This document shows positions 1 through 9,686 of a stretch of 64,000 nucleotides of DNA, piece after piece. Made by a program: the position numbers and the translations under genes. The notes beneath the pieces were generated by a model, which saw only the letters and a list, made by a program, of their open reading frames with translations, searched no databases and had not been told where the DNA came from. Positions within the stretch are counted from its first letter, which is position 1. Each line of letters starts with the position of its first letter. Origin of the DNA: Tsukamurella sp. TY48 (GTDB taxonomy: Bacteria; Actinomycetota; Actinomycetes; Mycobacteriales; Mycobacteriaceae); NCBI RefSeq assembly GCF_019656655.1, contig NZ_BPMV01000001.1, positions 2,480,001-2,544,000 of the forward strand, given 5' to 3'.

Positions 1-209
1 TCACCGGCGCCTCGGTGTCCACCAAGCGGTACGGGGGCACGCCCGGTCGCGTCTGCGTGCCCGACGGTGACGGCATCGCCGTCGTGACAGGACCGGACGC
101 CTGGCGCGGTGGCAACCCCGCGCTGATCGTCGAGACCGTGCGCACGGCCGACGGTGCCGAGCACCCCGCCGCCAAGATCCTCGGCGACTCCGGCGCCTAC
201 CTCGGCTGA
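1..209 (+). CDS. C-terminal end of a probable formyltransferase (siderophore type), cut by window edge
   Basis: Only the last 68 or so codons are present, reading in frame 3 from the window edge to TGA at 207-209. The fragment (…YGGTPGRV…DGIAVVTGPDAWRGG…) looks like the C-terminal beta domain of methionyl-tRNA-formyltransferase-like enzymes, the class that formylates N5-hydroxyornithine in hydroxamate siderophores. That is a resemblance judged by eye. The stop lies 15 nt before dhbA, so it is probably an upstream member of the same siderophore operon. If so, the product would combine catechol and formyl-hydroxamate groups. Another tail domain with a similar fold is possible. Confidence 0.5.
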   Translation, partial: TGASVSTKRYGGTPGRVCVPDGDGIAVVTGPDAWRGGNPALIVETVRTADGAEHPAAKILGDSGAYLG

Positions 210-224
210 CCCGGGAAGCGAGAC

Positions 225-974
225 ATGCACGCATTCATCACCGGCGCCGCCTCCGGGATCGGCGCCGCGACGGCCATCCGGCTCGCCGCGCACGGCCCCG
301 TCGCCCTGGCGGACCGGGACGCCGCCGGGCTCGCCGCCACCGCCGCCGCGGTGGCCGCCACCGGCGCAGCCGTGACCACCCATCAGCTCGATGTGGCCGA
401 CGCCGGGGCCGTGACGGCCGCCGTGGACGCCGCCGAGCGCGCGAACGGACCGATCGACGCACTGGCCCACTGTGCCGGTGTGCTGGTGGCGGGTCCGGTT
501 CTCGATGCCACCGAGGACGATTGGCGCACCGCACTCGCGGTGAATCTCACCGGAACCGTGACCGTGCTCTCCGCGGTCACCGCACGCATGGCGCAGCGCG
601 GGGCGGGCGCGGCCGTGGTCGTCGGCTCCAATGCGGGCAACGGCCCGCGGGTGGGACTCGGCGTGTACGGCGCCAGCAAGGCTGCAGCGCATTCCGTGAC
701 GCTGACGCTCGCCCTGGAGCTGGCGGCCAGCGGTGTGCGGATCAACGTGGTGGCCCCCGGTTCGACGGCGACCCCGATGCAGACCGCCTTCGGTGGCGAG
801 GCGGCCGCAACAGCGGCGGTCGCCGGGGATCTCTCACGGCACCGCCTGGGAATCCCGTTGGGCCGCATCGCCGATGCCGAGGACATCGCCGGCGCCATCG
901 ACTACCTGCTCTCGGCCGGCGCCCGGCACATCACGGCGCAGGTCCTCACCGTGGACGGAGGCGCCACCGTATGA
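225..974 (+). CDS. dhbA: 2,3-dihydro-2,3-dihydroxybenzoate dehydrogenase
   Basis: This 249-aa short-chain dehydrogenase would oxidise 2,3-dihydro-2,3-dihydroxybenzoate to 2,3-dihydroxybenzoate (DHB) with NAD, the last step of DHB synthesis. The NAD-binding TGAASGIG motif is at residues 6-13 and the catalytic Ser135, Tyr148 and Lys152 (YGASK) are present. The family alone would not fix the substrate, but the next three genes are the rest of the DHB pathway, and the sequence follows EntA/DhbA. An SD-like GGGAAG precedes the ATG. The ATG of dhbE overlaps its stop by 4 nt. Confidence 0.9.
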   Translation: MHAFITGAASGIGAATAIRLAAHGPVALADRDAAGLAATAAAVAATGAAVTTHQLDVADAGAVTAAVDAAERANGPIDALAHCAGVLVAGPVLDATEDDWRTALAVNLTGTVTVLSAVTARMAQRGAGAAVVVGSNAGNGPRVGLGVYGASKAAAHSVTLTLALELAASGVRINVVAPGSTATPMQTAFGGEAAATAAVAGDLSRHRLGIPLGRIADAEDIAGAIDYLLSAGARHITAQVLTVDGGATV

Positions 975-2623
975 CCACAGACACCGCTCCGACGGACTAC
1001 TTCCCCGCCGATGTGGCCGCGCGGTACCGGGCCGCCGGCTACTGGACCGACGAGACCTTCGCCGATTTCCTACCCGCAGCCGCCCGCCGGTTCGGCGATG
1101 CCGAGGCGCTGGTCGGCGAGGACCACCGTGGTGCGGCGACGCGCCTGAGCTACCGCGAACTCGACCGTGCCGCCGCCGTCGTCGCCGCGGGACTGCGCGC
1201 CCGGGGCATCGGCTCCGGTGACCGCGTGATCCTGCAGCTCCCGAACACCGTCGAGTTCCCGGCCGTGCTGTTCGGCCTGTTCCGCATTGGCGCCGTTCCC
1301 GTCTTCGCGCTGCCCGCGCACCGCCGCAGCGAGCTCGTGCACTTCGCCCGGACCTCCGGTGCCCGCGCGCTGATCACGGCGGCGACCATCGCCCGGTTCG
1401 ATCACCGCGCGCTCGGCGCCGAGGTGGCGGCCGAACTCGGCGACGACAGCTTCGAGGTACTCGTCGTCGACGACGAACCCTTCGCCGAACCCGCCACCGG
1501 CGACGCGGACGGGACACCCGCCACCGTCGACCCCGCCGCGCTGGCCTTCCTCCAGCTCTCCGGCGGCACCACCGGCGTCCCGAAGCTGATCCCGCGCACC
1601 CACGCCGACTACCTCTACTCCGTGCGCGAGTCCGCGAAGATCTGCGGGCTGGGGCCCGGCACCCGTTTCCTCGTGGTGCTGCCCGTGGCGCACAACTTCC
1701 CGATGAGCTCGCCCGGCATCCTCGGCGTGCTGTGGGCCGGCGGCACCGTGGTGCTGGGCACCGACCCCGCCCCGCACCGCGCGCTGCCGCTGATCGAGGC
1801 CGAGCGGATCACCATGACCTCCCTCGTGCCGCCCGTCGCGATGCTGTGGCTGCAGGCCAGGCCCGGCACTGACGCCGATCTGAGCACGCTGGAGGTGCTG
1901 CAGGTGGGCGGCGCGAAGTTCCCCGTGGAGGCGGCGCGGCGCGTGCAACCCGAACTGGGCTGCCGCCTGCAACAGGTCTTCGGCATGGCGGAGGGCCTGG
2001 TCAACTACACCCGCGACGACGACCCGGAGGACCTGGTGCTCGGCACCCAGGGCCGCCCGATCTCGCCGGACGACGAGGTCCGCGTGGTCGACGACGAGGG
2101 CGCCCCGGTGCCCGACGGCGAGCCCGGCCACCTACTGACCCGCGGCCCGTACACGATCCGCGGCTACCTGGGCGGCGTGGACGCCGCCTCGTTCGACGAC
2201 GAGGGCTTCTACCGCACGGGAGACATCGTCCGCCGCCTGCCGAGCGGGCACCTGGTGGTCGAGGGCCGGGCGAAGGACCAGATCAACCGCGGCGGCGAGA
2301 AGATCGCCGCCGAGGAGGTGGAGAACCATCTCGTGGCCCACCCCGCCGTGATCGACGCCGCCGTGGTGGCCGTGGCCGACGACTTCCTGGGCGAGCGCAC
2401 CTGCGCGGTGATCCTCACCGCTCCCGGCGACGACCGCCCCACCGCGCCCCAGCTGAAGAAGTTCGTCCGCGAGCGCGGCGTCGCCGAGTACAAGGTGCCC
2501 GACCGGATCGAGTTCGTCGACGCGTTCCCCACCACCGGCGTCGGCAAGATCAGCCGCCGCGAACTGCGCCGCGCGCTCGCCGACCTCGTCGCCGCGCGCA
2601 CCGATACCGAGGAGAAGAGATGA
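971..2623 (+). CDS. dhbE: 2,3-dihydroxybenzoate-AMP ligase
   Basis: This 550-aa stand-alone adenylation enzyme activates 2,3-dihydroxybenzoate with ATP and passes it to an aryl carrier protein. The P-loop [10 protein letters not shown], the EntE-like [12 protein letters not shown] block, the YRTGD motif and the C-terminal lysine in TTGVGKISR are all visible, and length matches EntE/DhbE (about 540 aa). I start at ATG 971, which overlaps the dhbA stop (ATGA), although the frame is open further upstream. No carrier domain is fused to it, and none lies downstream. Confidence 0.93.
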   Translation: MTTDTAPTDYFPADVAARYRAAGYWTDETFADFLPAAARRFGDAEALVGEDHRGAATRLSYRELDRAAAVVAAGLRARGIGSGDRVILQLPNTVEFPAVLFGLFRIGAVPVFALPAHRRSELVHFARTSGARALITAATIARFDHRALGAEVAAELGDDSFEVLVVDDEPFAEPATGDADGTPATVDPAALAFLQLSGGTTGVPKLIPRTHADYLYSVRESAKICGLGPGTRFLVVLPVAHNFPMSSPGILGVLWAGGTVVLGTDPAPHRALPLIEAERITMTSLVPPVAMLWLQARPGTDADLSTLEVLQVGGAKFPVEAARRVQPELGCRLQQVFGMAEGLVNYTRDDDPEDLVLGTQGRPISPDDEVRVVDDEGAPVPDGEPGHLLTRGPYTIRGYLGGVDAASFDDEGFYRTGDIVRRLPSGHLVVEGRAKDQINRGGEKIAAEEVENHLVAHPAVIDAAVVAVADDFLGERTCAVILTAPGDDRPTAPQLKKFVRERGVAEYKVPDRIEFVDAFPTTGVGKISRRELRRALADLVAARTDTEEKR

Positions 2624-3243
2624 GCCTGCCCAAGACGGTGACCTACGACCTGCCCGAGGTCGACTGCGCCGACACCGTGGACTGGACCGTCGACCCCGCC
2701 CGCGCGGTACTGCTGGTCCACGACATGCAGGAGCACTTCGTGCGGCCCTTCGAACGCGATCAGGAGCCGCTCGCCACCGTCGTCCCCAACATCGCAGCAC
2801 TGCTCAGTGCGGCCCGCGCCGCCGGTGCGCCCGTGGTGTACACGGCGCAGCCGGGCGATCAGGACCCCGAGGAGCGGGCCCTGCTCACCGATTTCTGGGG
2901 CCCGGGCCTGGCGCCGGAGAACGAGGCGATCATCGACGAACTGGCCCCCGCAGACGGCGATGTGCTGCTCACCAAGTGGCGCTACAGCGCCTTCGCCAAG
3001 TCCGATCTGGCCGAACGGATGCGCGCCTGGGGCCGCGATCAGCTGGTGATCGCGGGCATCTACGCCCACATCGGGATCATGACCACCGCGCTGGACGCCT
3101 TCATGCGCGACATCCAGCCCTACGTGGTCCGGGACGCCGTCGCCGACTTCTCCGCCGACGAACATGCGCGGGCACTGCAGTACGTGGCCGGTCGATGCGG
3201 CAGAGTGGAGACCACGGACAGCGTGCGAGAGGCACTTCGATGA
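2620..3243 (+). CDS. dhbB: Isochorismatase, single-domain (no aryl carrier domain)
   Basis: The 207-aa protein hydrolyses the vinyl ether of isochorismate to give 2,3-dihydro-2,3-dihydroxybenzoate and pyruvate. It aligns by eye with the EntB isochorismatase domain: HDMQEHF around the catalytic Asp, TKWRYSAF with the catalytic Lys, then GIYAHIG and the DAFMRDIQP block. EntB and DhbB usually continue for another 80 or so residues as an aryl carrier protein, but here the protein ends with the catalytic domain. The Cys usual after YAHIG is Ile, closer to PhzD. Start and stop overlap the neighbours by 4 nt. Confidence 0.88.
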   Translation: MSLPKTVTYDLPEVDCADTVDWTVDPARAVLLVHDMQEHFVRPFERDQEPLATVVPNIAALLSAARAAGAPVVYTAQPGDQDPEERALLTDFWGPGLAPENEAIIDELAPADGDVLLTKWRYSAFAKSDLAERMRAWGRDQLVIAGIYAHIGIMTTALDAFMRDIQPYVVRDAVADFSADEHARALQYVAGRCGRVETTDSVREALR

Positions 3244-4346
3244 CCGATAGGACCGCAGACGGTGCGCGGCCCCACTTCGTGTTCGCCACCGGCGGCACGG
3301 AGCGGGTGGGCACCGGCGTGGCCGCGGAGTACACCGATCCCCGGGTCGCCGCGGAGGCGCTGCGCAGTGGGATCGGCCGCGGATCGGGTGCCGTGGTCGG
3401 GGCCCTGCCCTTCGACCTGGCCGCACCGGCCGCGCTCACGGTCCCCGAGGCCTTCACCACCCGGCACGCCGCCGATCTCCCGTCGGCGCGGGACCTGCCG
3501 GAGCTGCCGGCGCTCACCCAGCTGACCGAGATCCCCGCACCCGACGAGCACATCGCACGCGTGCGTCGCGGAGTGGACCTGATCCGCCGGGGGGAGCTGC
3601 AGAAGGTGGTGTTGGCCCGCGCGGTCGATTTCGCCGCGGCCGAGCCCATCGACCCGCTGACCATGGCCGAGGTGCTCCGCTCGCGTGACGCCAACGGCAA
3701 CGGCTTCGCCGTCGACCTCACCCCGGCCGGGCCCCGCTTCACGGGCCGCTGGCTGGTGGGCTCCACGCCGGAGATCCTGGTGCGCCGCGACGGCGACCGC
3801 GTCTCCTGCCACCCGTTCGCGGGCACCGCCACCGAACCCGACGGCCTCCTGGAATCGCCGAAGGACCGCGAGGAGCACGCGTACGTGGTCGACGAGATCG
3901 CCGCCGCGCTCGGTCCGCTGTGCACGGCGCTCGATGTGCCCGCGGCACCGTCGGTGAGCCGCGCCGGGCCGGTGTGGCACCTCGGCACGATGATCGTGGG
4001 GCGGCTGAAGGACCCGTCGACCACCGCGCTCGACCTCGCGCTGGCACTGCATCCCACCCCCGCGGTGTGCGGTTTCCCCCGCCTCGCCGCCGCCCGCACC
4101 ATCGCCGATCTGGAGGGTGACCGGGGCTTCTACGCCGGCGCCGTGGGATACACCACCGCGGACGGCGACGGACACTGGCGCGTGACCATCCGCAGCGCGG
4201 AACTCGACCCCACCGGGACCCGCCTGCGGGCCACCGCCGGGGGAGGCATCGTGGCCGCCTCCGATCCCGATGCCGAGCTCGACGAGACCCGCAATAAGCT
4301 GCGCACCGTACTCGGGCCGTTCCGGCTCACCGCCGCCGCGCACTGA
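3240..4346 (+). CDS. dhbC: Isochorismate synthase
   Basis: A 368-aa chorismate-binding enzyme that converts chorismate to isochorismate, the first committed step to DHB. The C-terminal chorismate-binding domain shows the family blocks [17 protein letters not shown], the conserved PKDREEH region, [10 protein letters not shown] and GFYAGAVGY. The Lys and Glu residues typical of isochorismate synthases lie in these blocks. The chosen ATG overlaps the dhbB stop (ATGA), so all four dhb genes are translationally coupled. A 43-nt gap follows before the exporter genes. Confidence 0.9.
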   Translation: MTDRTADGARPHFVFATGGTERVGTGVAAEYTDPRVAAEALRSGIGRGSGAVVGALPFDLAAPAALTVPEAFTTRHAADLPSARDLPELPALTQLTEIPAPDEHIARVRRGVDLIRRGELQKVVLARAVDFAAAEPIDPLTMAEVLRSRDANGNGFAVDLTPAGPRFTGRWLVGSTPEILVRRDGDRVSCHPFAGTATEPDGLLESPKDREEHAYVVDEIAAALGPLCTALDVPAAPSVSRAGPVWHLGTMIVGRLKDPSTTALDLALALHPTPAVCGFPRLAAARTIADLEGDRGFYAGAVGYTTADGDGHWRVTIRSAELDPTGTRLRATAGGGIVAASDPDAELDETRNKLRTVLGPFRLTAAAH

Positions 4347-4389
4347 CGGCGGCCTCGCCGCGATGCCGGCGACAGCAAGGAAGGATCAC

Positions 4390-6135
4390 ATGGCGGACTG
4401 GGCCGATTCGCGGCTACCCGTGTTCTTGGAGGCGCCGCCCGATCCACCCGCACCCGACCCGATCCAGGTCGACGAGCACACCACGCCGCGACAGCTGGTG
4501 CTGCGCACCATGTTCGGCAACCCCTCGCGCACGCTGCCGGGGTCCGCGCTGATCATCGGTCACCAGGTGGGCGAGGCACTCGTTCCGGTGGTGATGGGGC
4601 TGGCGATCGACCGCGGCATCGCCACCGGCGACTGGCCGGCCACGGTGCGCTGGGTGCTGGTGCTCGCCGCCGTCTTCGCCTTCCTGTCGTTCAGCTTCCG
4701 GTTCGGTTCCCGGATCGGCTTCCTCGGCATGCAGACGGTGCAGCACCGGCTGCGCACCCAGGTCACCGACCGCATCATCGATCCCCGCGGACTGTCCGGC
4801 GGGCACACCCCCGGTGTCCTGCTGTCCATCGCGACCGCCGATGTGCAACGGCTCGCCATGACCATCGCGCTGACCCTGTACCCGGTGGGGGAACTCGCCG
4901 CGATCGTCTTCTGCGGCGTCGTGCTGCTGTCGATCTCGTGGCCGCTCGGCCTGCTCGTGCTGCTCGGGGCGCCCGCGATGCTGTGGTGCCTCGATAAGGC
5001 CGGCAACACCCTGCGGGCCCGCAGCGAGGCGGAACAGCGCGAGGCGGGCGAGGCCGCCGGCGCCGCCGCCGATCTGGTCGCGGGATTCCGCGTGATCAAG
5101 GGCGTGCACGCCGAACCCGAGGCGGATCGGCGCTACCGCTCCGCGAGCGGCCGGGCCCTGGCCGCCGTGATCCGCGCCCGCCGCTCCCAGGGCGCCTACG
5201 TGGGCGCGATGGAAGCGGTGTCCGCGGTGTTCATCGTGCTGGTGGGCGTGCTCGCCGGAATCGAGGCCGTCAACGGTGCACTCACCGTGGGGCAACTGAT
5301 CACGGTGGTCGGCGTGACCCAGGTGGCGATGGGACCGCTCAGTCAGCTCGGCAGCAACTTCGGCAAGTTCTGGGTGGCCGGACACGCCTCCGCGAAGCGC
5401 GTGCTCATGGTGCTGCAGGCTCCCTACGTGCGTGAGGAGGGCGCCGGCACCGCGCCGCACGGCGACCCGACCCCGGTGCGGCTCACCGGGGTCCGCTCCG
5501 GAACCGGCACCGTCGACCTCGAGTTCCCCGGCCGTGGCACGACCGCGGTCGTCTGTGACGCCGACACCGTCGCCGACGCCACCGCGCTGCTCTCCCGGGC
5601 GCGTGCGGCCGGCGGCGCCGCGGCGCACGCCGGTGACACCGACCTGTACTCGCTCACCGAGAACGCGGCACTGGCTGCGGTGCGCGTGGCACCGCACACC
5701 TCCACGTTGTTCGAGGGCACCGTCGCCGAGAACGTGGCCGTGGCCGCGGACGGGGCGGACGACCGGGTGGCCGCCGCGCTCCTCGCCGCCGCATGCGACG
5801 ACGTCATCGAGGTATTGCCCCAGGGCTTGCAGACCTCCGTCGGCGAAGCCGGACGACTGCTGTCCGGGGGCCAGCGCCAGCGGGTCTCCCTGGCCCGCGC
5901 CCTCGCCGCCGACACCGCCACCCTGGTGCTCGTCGATCCCACCAGCGCAGTCGATTCGGTCACCGAGGCCACCATCGCCGAGCGGCTCGGCGGCCTGCGT
6001 GCCGACCGCGCCACGGTGATCTTCACCCACTCCCCGGCACTCATCGCCGCCGCCGATACGGTGCTCACCGTGTCCGGTGCGGAGGTGACCGTGGCCGCGC
6101 GCGACGCGGCGGACCCGATCGAGGTGATCCGATGA
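4390..6135 (+). CDS. ABC exporter half-transporter with degenerate nucleotide-binding site
   Basis: A 581-aa fused permease-ATPase with about six N-terminal membrane segments. In its ATPase domain the Walker A lysine motif is absent (the region reads PGRGTTAVVCDAD), the segment after it is shortened, the Q-loop Gln is missing and the Walker B Glu is replaced (LVDPTSAVD). The signature LSGGQRQR (about residue 491) and the H-loop His are intact. It therefore looks like the non-hydrolysing partner in a heterodimer with the next gene. Start 4390 has AAGGAAGG five nt upstream; an in-frame ATG at 4363 lacks such a site. The location after dhbC suggests siderophore transport, which is an inference. 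Confidence 0.88.
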   Translation: MADWADSRLPVFLEAPPDPPAPDPIQVDEHTTPRQLVLRTMFGNPSRTLPGSALIIGHQVGEALVPVVMGLAIDRGIATGDWPATVRWVLVLAAVFAFLSFSFRFGSRIGFLGMQTVQHRLRTQVTDRIIDPRGLSGGHTPGVLLSIATADVQRLAMTIALTLYPVGELAAIVFCGVVLLSISWPLGLLVLLGAPAMLWCLDKAGNTLRARSEAEQREAGEAAGAAADLVAGFRVIKGVHAEPEADRRYRSASGRALAAVIRARRSQGAYVGAMEAVSAVFIVLVGVLAGIEAVNGALTVGQLITVVGVTQVAMGPLSQLGSNFGKFWVAGHASAKRVLMVLQAPYVREEGAGTAPHGDPTPVRLTGVRSGTGTVDLEFPGRGTTAVVCDADTVADATALLSRARAAGGAAAHAGDTDLYSLTENAALAAVRVAPHTSTLFEGTVAENVAVAADGADDRVAAALLAAACDDVIEVLPQGLQTSVGEAGRLLSGGQRQRVSLARALAADTATLVLVDPTSAVDSVTEATIAERLGGLRADRATVIFTHSPALIAAADTVLTVSGAEVTVAARDAADPIEVIR

Positions 6136-7907
6136 CCACCACCGGCGAATCCACCGCCCCCGGACTGCTTCCCGTCGCCGACGGGCGCACCACCTTCTCC
6201 TTCGCGCGGGGACTGCTGCGTGGACGCGGGGGCGCCCTGGCCGGGGTGATCGTGATCCTGCTGCTCGGCGCGGCCCTCGGCCTCGTGGCGCCCTGGGGCT
6301 TCGGGGCGATGGTGGACAACGCGATCAACCGCGGCGAGGTGGCCGATGTGGTGCGGATCGGCGCCGTGATGGCGGTGGCCACGATCGCGGGTGCCGCGCT
6401 CACCGGCGTGGGGATCGCGGCCTCGGCGCAGCTGTTCGAGACGGCCCTCGCCAGGCTCCGTGAGCGGATGCTCGGCGCCGCACTCCGACTGCCGCAGGAA
6501 CGTGTGGAGGCGGCCGGTTCCGGCGATCTGGTCTCGCGCGCCACCGACGATGTCGTGGTGGTCAGCGAGGCCATCTCACGCGGGGTGCCCGCCCTGTCCC
6601 GGTCGGGATTCACCGTGGCCGTCACCATGTTCGGGCTGGCCGCCGTGGACTGGCGCTTCCTCGTGGTGGTCGTCGCCGTGCTCCCGGTGTACTGGGCCGG
6701 CGTGCGGATGTACCTGCGCACCGCGCCGCCCGTGTACCGGGCCGAGCGGGCCGCGATGGCCGAGCGGGCGCACCACGTGCTCGGATCGATCCGGGGCCTG
6801 CAGACCGTGCACGCCTACGCGCTGGAACAGCAGGCCTCCGACCGGATCGCTGGCGGATCGTGGGGCGTGGTGCGCTGGTCCATGCGTGCCCGGATCGTGC
6901 AGAACCGGCTGTTCGGCCGCGTGAACCTCGCCGAATTCGTGGGCATGGCCACCATCGTGCTCGTCGGCTTCTACCTGGTGCAGGCCGATGCCGTGACGGT
7001 GGGCGCGGTCACCACCGCGATGCTGCTGTTCCTGCGCCTGTTCGGCCCGATCGGCGCACTGCTGCTGGTGATGGACGACATCCAATCGGCCGCGGCCTCC
7101 CTGGCCCGGATCGTGGGCGTCATCGACCTCGCCGAGACGGGCGAGCAGCGTCCGGCGGCCGCCGCGGACACGGCGCCCGGCGCCCCCGAACTGAGCGTCG
7201 AGCGGGTCGGCTTCCGCTACGCGGGCCATGACCGGCGCGTGCTCGACGATGTGACCGTGGTGATCCGCCCGGGCGAGACGGTGGCCGTGGTCGGTACCTC
7301 CGGCGCCGGCAAGTCCACGCTCGCCGCGCTCCTCGCCGGGGTGCACACCCCGGAATCGGGGACGGTGCGAGTCGGTTCGACCCCGGTCGGCGATCTGCCC
7401 GAGGGCGCCGCACCGGTACTGCTCACACAGGACGTGCACGTCTTCGCCGGCACCCTGATCGACGACCTCCGCCTCGTGGCACCCGAGGCCGGCGAGGAGC
7501 AGGTCCGCGCCGCCCTCGAGCGGGTGGGTGCCTGGGATTGGGTGTCCCGCTTGGATTCCGGGCTCGATACGGTGGTCGGTGCCGCAGGGCACGCACTCAC
7601 GCCGATGCGTGAGCAGCAGCTCGCGCTCGCGCGGATCGTGCTGCTCGATCCGCCCGCGGTGATCCTCGACGAGGCCACCGCCGACGCGGACAGCTCCGAG
7701 GCCGATGTCCTGGAGGACGCGGCGCAGGCGGCGCTACGGGGCCGTACCGCATTGGTCGTGGCACACCGGCTCAGTCAGGCCGCGCGCGCCGACCGGATCC
7801 TCGTGATGGAATCCGGCAGGATCGTCGAGGCGGGCACCCACGATGCGCTCCGCTCGGCCGGTGGCCGGTACTCGCAGCTCTGGGCGGCGTGGACCCGGCA
7901 CCGATGA
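6132..7907 (+). CDS. ABC exporter half-transporter with intact Walker motifs
   Basis: This 591-aa partner overlaps the previous gene by 4 nt. Walker A (GTSGAGKST, about residues 388-396), the Q-loop (LLTQD), Walker B (AVILDEATAD) and the H-loop (VVAHRL) are intact. The signature is lost: the position of LSGGQ reads LTPMREQQ. It complements the first subunit: its Walker A/B with the partner's LSGGQ would form one canonical ATP site, and the opposite site would be fully degenerate. About six membrane segments precede the ATPase domain. The role is probably export of the DHB siderophore or an intermediate. Confidence 0.9.
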   Translation: MTTTGESTAPGLLPVADGRTTFSFARGLLRGRGGALAGVIVILLLGAALGLVAPWGFGAMVDNAINRGEVADVVRIGAVMAVATIAGAALTGVGIAASAQLFETALARLRERMLGAALRLPQERVEAAGSGDLVSRATDDVVVVSEAISRGVPALSRSGFTVAVTMFGLAAVDWRFLVVVVAVLPVYWAGVRMYLRTAPPVYRAERAAMAERAHHVLGSIRGLQTVHAYALEQQASDRIAGGSWGVVRWSMRARIVQNRLFGRVNLAEFVGMATIVLVGFYLVQADAVTVGAVTTAMLLFLRLFGPIGALLLVMDDIQSAAASLARIVGVIDLAETGEQRPAAAADTAPGAPELSVERVGFRYAGHDRRVLDDVTVVIRPGETVAVVGTSGAGKSTLAALLAGVHTPESGTVRVGSTPVGDLPEGAAPVLLTQDVHVFAGTLIDDLRLVAPEAGEEQVRAALERVGAWDWVSRLDSGLDTVVGAAGHALTPMREQQLALARIVLLDPPAVILDEATADADSSEADVLEDAAQAALRGRTALVVAHRLSQAARADRILVMESGRIVEAGTHDALRSAGGRYSQLWAAWTRHR

Positions 7908-7954
7908 CCGTGCGACGGTGCGCCGAGCGGGGCTGAGCGCCGCCGCGCGACGAG

Positions 7955-8602
7955 TCAGGCGCCGTGGAAGGCGCGGTGGATCGCGGAGCCGTAGAACTCG
8001 CCGATCCGGTCCGAATCGCCGCGCCATTCGGGTCCGGCGTCGTCCGGACGGTCCGCCAGCATGGTGCGCACCGCCGCCTCGCACGCGGAGACGAACAGCT
8101 CCATCAGCATCGGCAGCTTCCGGTCCAGGTCCTGCATGTCCCACCAGCGGATCAGCGCCGGACGGATCCAGTCCTCGGCCTGCTTCGCGAGCGTCGTACG
8201 GGCGCCCTGCACGCGGTGCACTACCTCGGGGTCGGTGATGCCGGAGAACAGCAGCTGCCAGGTGTCGGCGCGCTCGTTGACCGCGGCCAGCAGGCCCTGG
8301 ACGCCGATGATGAAGGCCCGCTCCGGGTCTTCGCCGTGCGCGTTGTGCAGCGAGGTGAGCACGTAGGTCATCATCTTCTCGGTCTCGCGGTCGAGCAGCT
8401 CGGTGATGAGCGCGACACGATCCGGGAAGCAGGAGTAGATCACCGGGCGGGTCACCTGCAGCCGATCGGCGACGGTGCCGATCGTCACGGCCGCCAGGCC
8501 GTCGCGCGCGGCGATCTCCAGCGCGGCGTCCAACACCTGGGGACGACGGCGCTCGGGGCCGAGGTGCTCGGCGCGGCGGCGGGATCCGGTGGTGGTAGAC
8601 AT
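7955..8602 (-). CDS. TetR-family transcriptional regulator
   Basis: A 215-aa regulator with an N-terminal TetR helix-turn-helix (AARDGLAAVTIGTVADRLQVTRPVIYSCF, in pieces about residues 30-60) and an all-helical ligand-binding C-terminus. The C-terminal ligand cannot be read from sequence. I start at ATG 8602 because a TAAAGT -10 box lies exactly 7 nt upstream (8610-8615), the leaderless spacing seen across this window. A GTG at 8611 is in frame but falls inside that box. It converges on the ABC genes and diverges from ppk2, so either neighbour could be its target. Confidence 0.85.
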   Translation of the reverse strand: MSTTTGSRRRAEHLGPERRRPQVLDAALEIAARDGLAAVTIGTVADRLQVTRPVIYSCFPDRVALITELLDRETEKMMTYVLTSLHNAHGEDPERAFIIGVQGLLAAVNERADTWQLLFSGITDPEVVHRVQGARTTLAKQAEDWIRPALIRWWDMQDLDRKLPMLMELFVSACEAAVRTMLADRPDDAGPEWRGDSDRIGEFYGSAIHRAFHGA

Positions 8603-8688
8603 CAGGGTCACTTTACTCGTCGCGCGGGTCGCCCCGCGTTCACGCGCCGTTCACCGATCCGACGGACACCGACCGTAGCGTTCCGCGC

Positions 8689-9627
8689 GTGATGGATCTG
8701 GATCTGCCGGTGGGCATCGACCTCAGTGCCGTGAGCGGCCGCGACGCGCTGCAGAAGATCGTCGACCTGCGCGCCACCGACGGCTTCACCGTCAACGACG
8801 ACGATGACGACGATCCGGTGCTCCTGACGCCGGAGCGGCACGTGGTGGACACCTGGCGCGAGGGCTACCCGTACTCCGAGCGGATGCGCCGCTCCGACTA
8901 CGAGCGGGAGAAGCGGCTGCTGCAGATCGAGCTGCTCAAGCTGCAGCGCTGGGTCAAGGACACCGGCCAGCGCCTCGTGATCGTCTTCGAGGGCCGCGAC
9001 GCCGCCGGTAAGGGCGGCACCATCAAGCGCTTCATGGAGCACATGAACCCCCGTGGCGCGCGTGTGGTGGCCCTGGTCAAGCCCACCGACCGCGAGGCCG
9101 GTGAGTGGTACTTCCAGCGCTACATCGACCATTTCCCCACCAACGGCGAGATCGTGCTGTTCGACCGGTCCTGGTACAACCGCGGCGGCGTCGAGCGGGT
9201 CATGGGCTTCTGCTCCGATGAGCAGCACGAGCGCTGGGAGCACCAGGTCCCGCTGTTTGAGCGGATGCTCATCGAGGACGGCATCGACCTCACCAAGTTC
9301 TGGTTCTCGGTGACTCAGCTGGAACAGCGCACCCGCTTCGCCATCCGGCAGATCGACCCGGTGCGGCAGTGGAAGCTCTCGCCGATGGACCTCGCGAGCC
9401 TGGACAAGTGGGACGACTACACCGCGGCCAAGGAGGAGGTCTTCAACGCGACCGACACCGATCAGGCGCCGTGGACCGTGGTCAAGAGCAACGACAAGAA
9501 GCGCGCCCGGCTCAACGCGATGCGCTTCATCCTCAACAAGTTCGAGTACGACAACAAGGACCACGAGGTTGTCGGCGCGACCGACCCGCTGATCGTGGGC
9601 CGCGGCAAGGATCTGATCAGCGACTGA
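8689..9627 (+). CDS. ppk2: Polyphosphate kinase 2
   Basis: The 312-aa PPK2-family enzyme moves phosphate between polyphosphate and nucleotides (typically GDP or ADP). The P-loop GRDAAGKGG is at residues 102-110, the Walker B/lid DRSWYNRGGVE follows, and the C-terminal core (QWKLSPMD, YTAAKEE, NDKKRARLN) is standard for class I PPK2. An acidic DDDDDD run lies near residue 39. The GTG at 8689 is preceded by TAGCGT with a 7-nt gap, which favours leaderless translation from GTG rather than from ATG 8692. A second PPK2 homologue is at 36831-37694. Confidence 0.93.
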   Translation: MMDLDLPVGIDLSAVSGRDALQKIVDLRATDGFTVNDDDDDDPVLLTPERHVVDTWREGYPYSERMRRSDYEREKRLLQIELLKLQRWVKDTGQRLVIVFEGRDAAGKGGTIKRFMEHMNPRGARVVALVKPTDREAGEWYFQRYIDHFPTNGEIVLFDRSWYNRGGVERVMGFCSDEQHERWEHQVPLFERMLIEDGIDLTKFWFSVTQLEQRTRFAIRQIDPVRQWKLSPMDLASLDKWDDYTAAKEEVFNATDTDQAPWTVVKSNDKKRARLNAMRFILNKFEYDNKDHEVVGATDPLIVGRGKDLISD

Positions 9628-9686
9628 TCGGGGGCACGGGCAGTAGTTGAGCGGGCCGGATGGGTTCGTCCAGTACGTTGGCTTCC

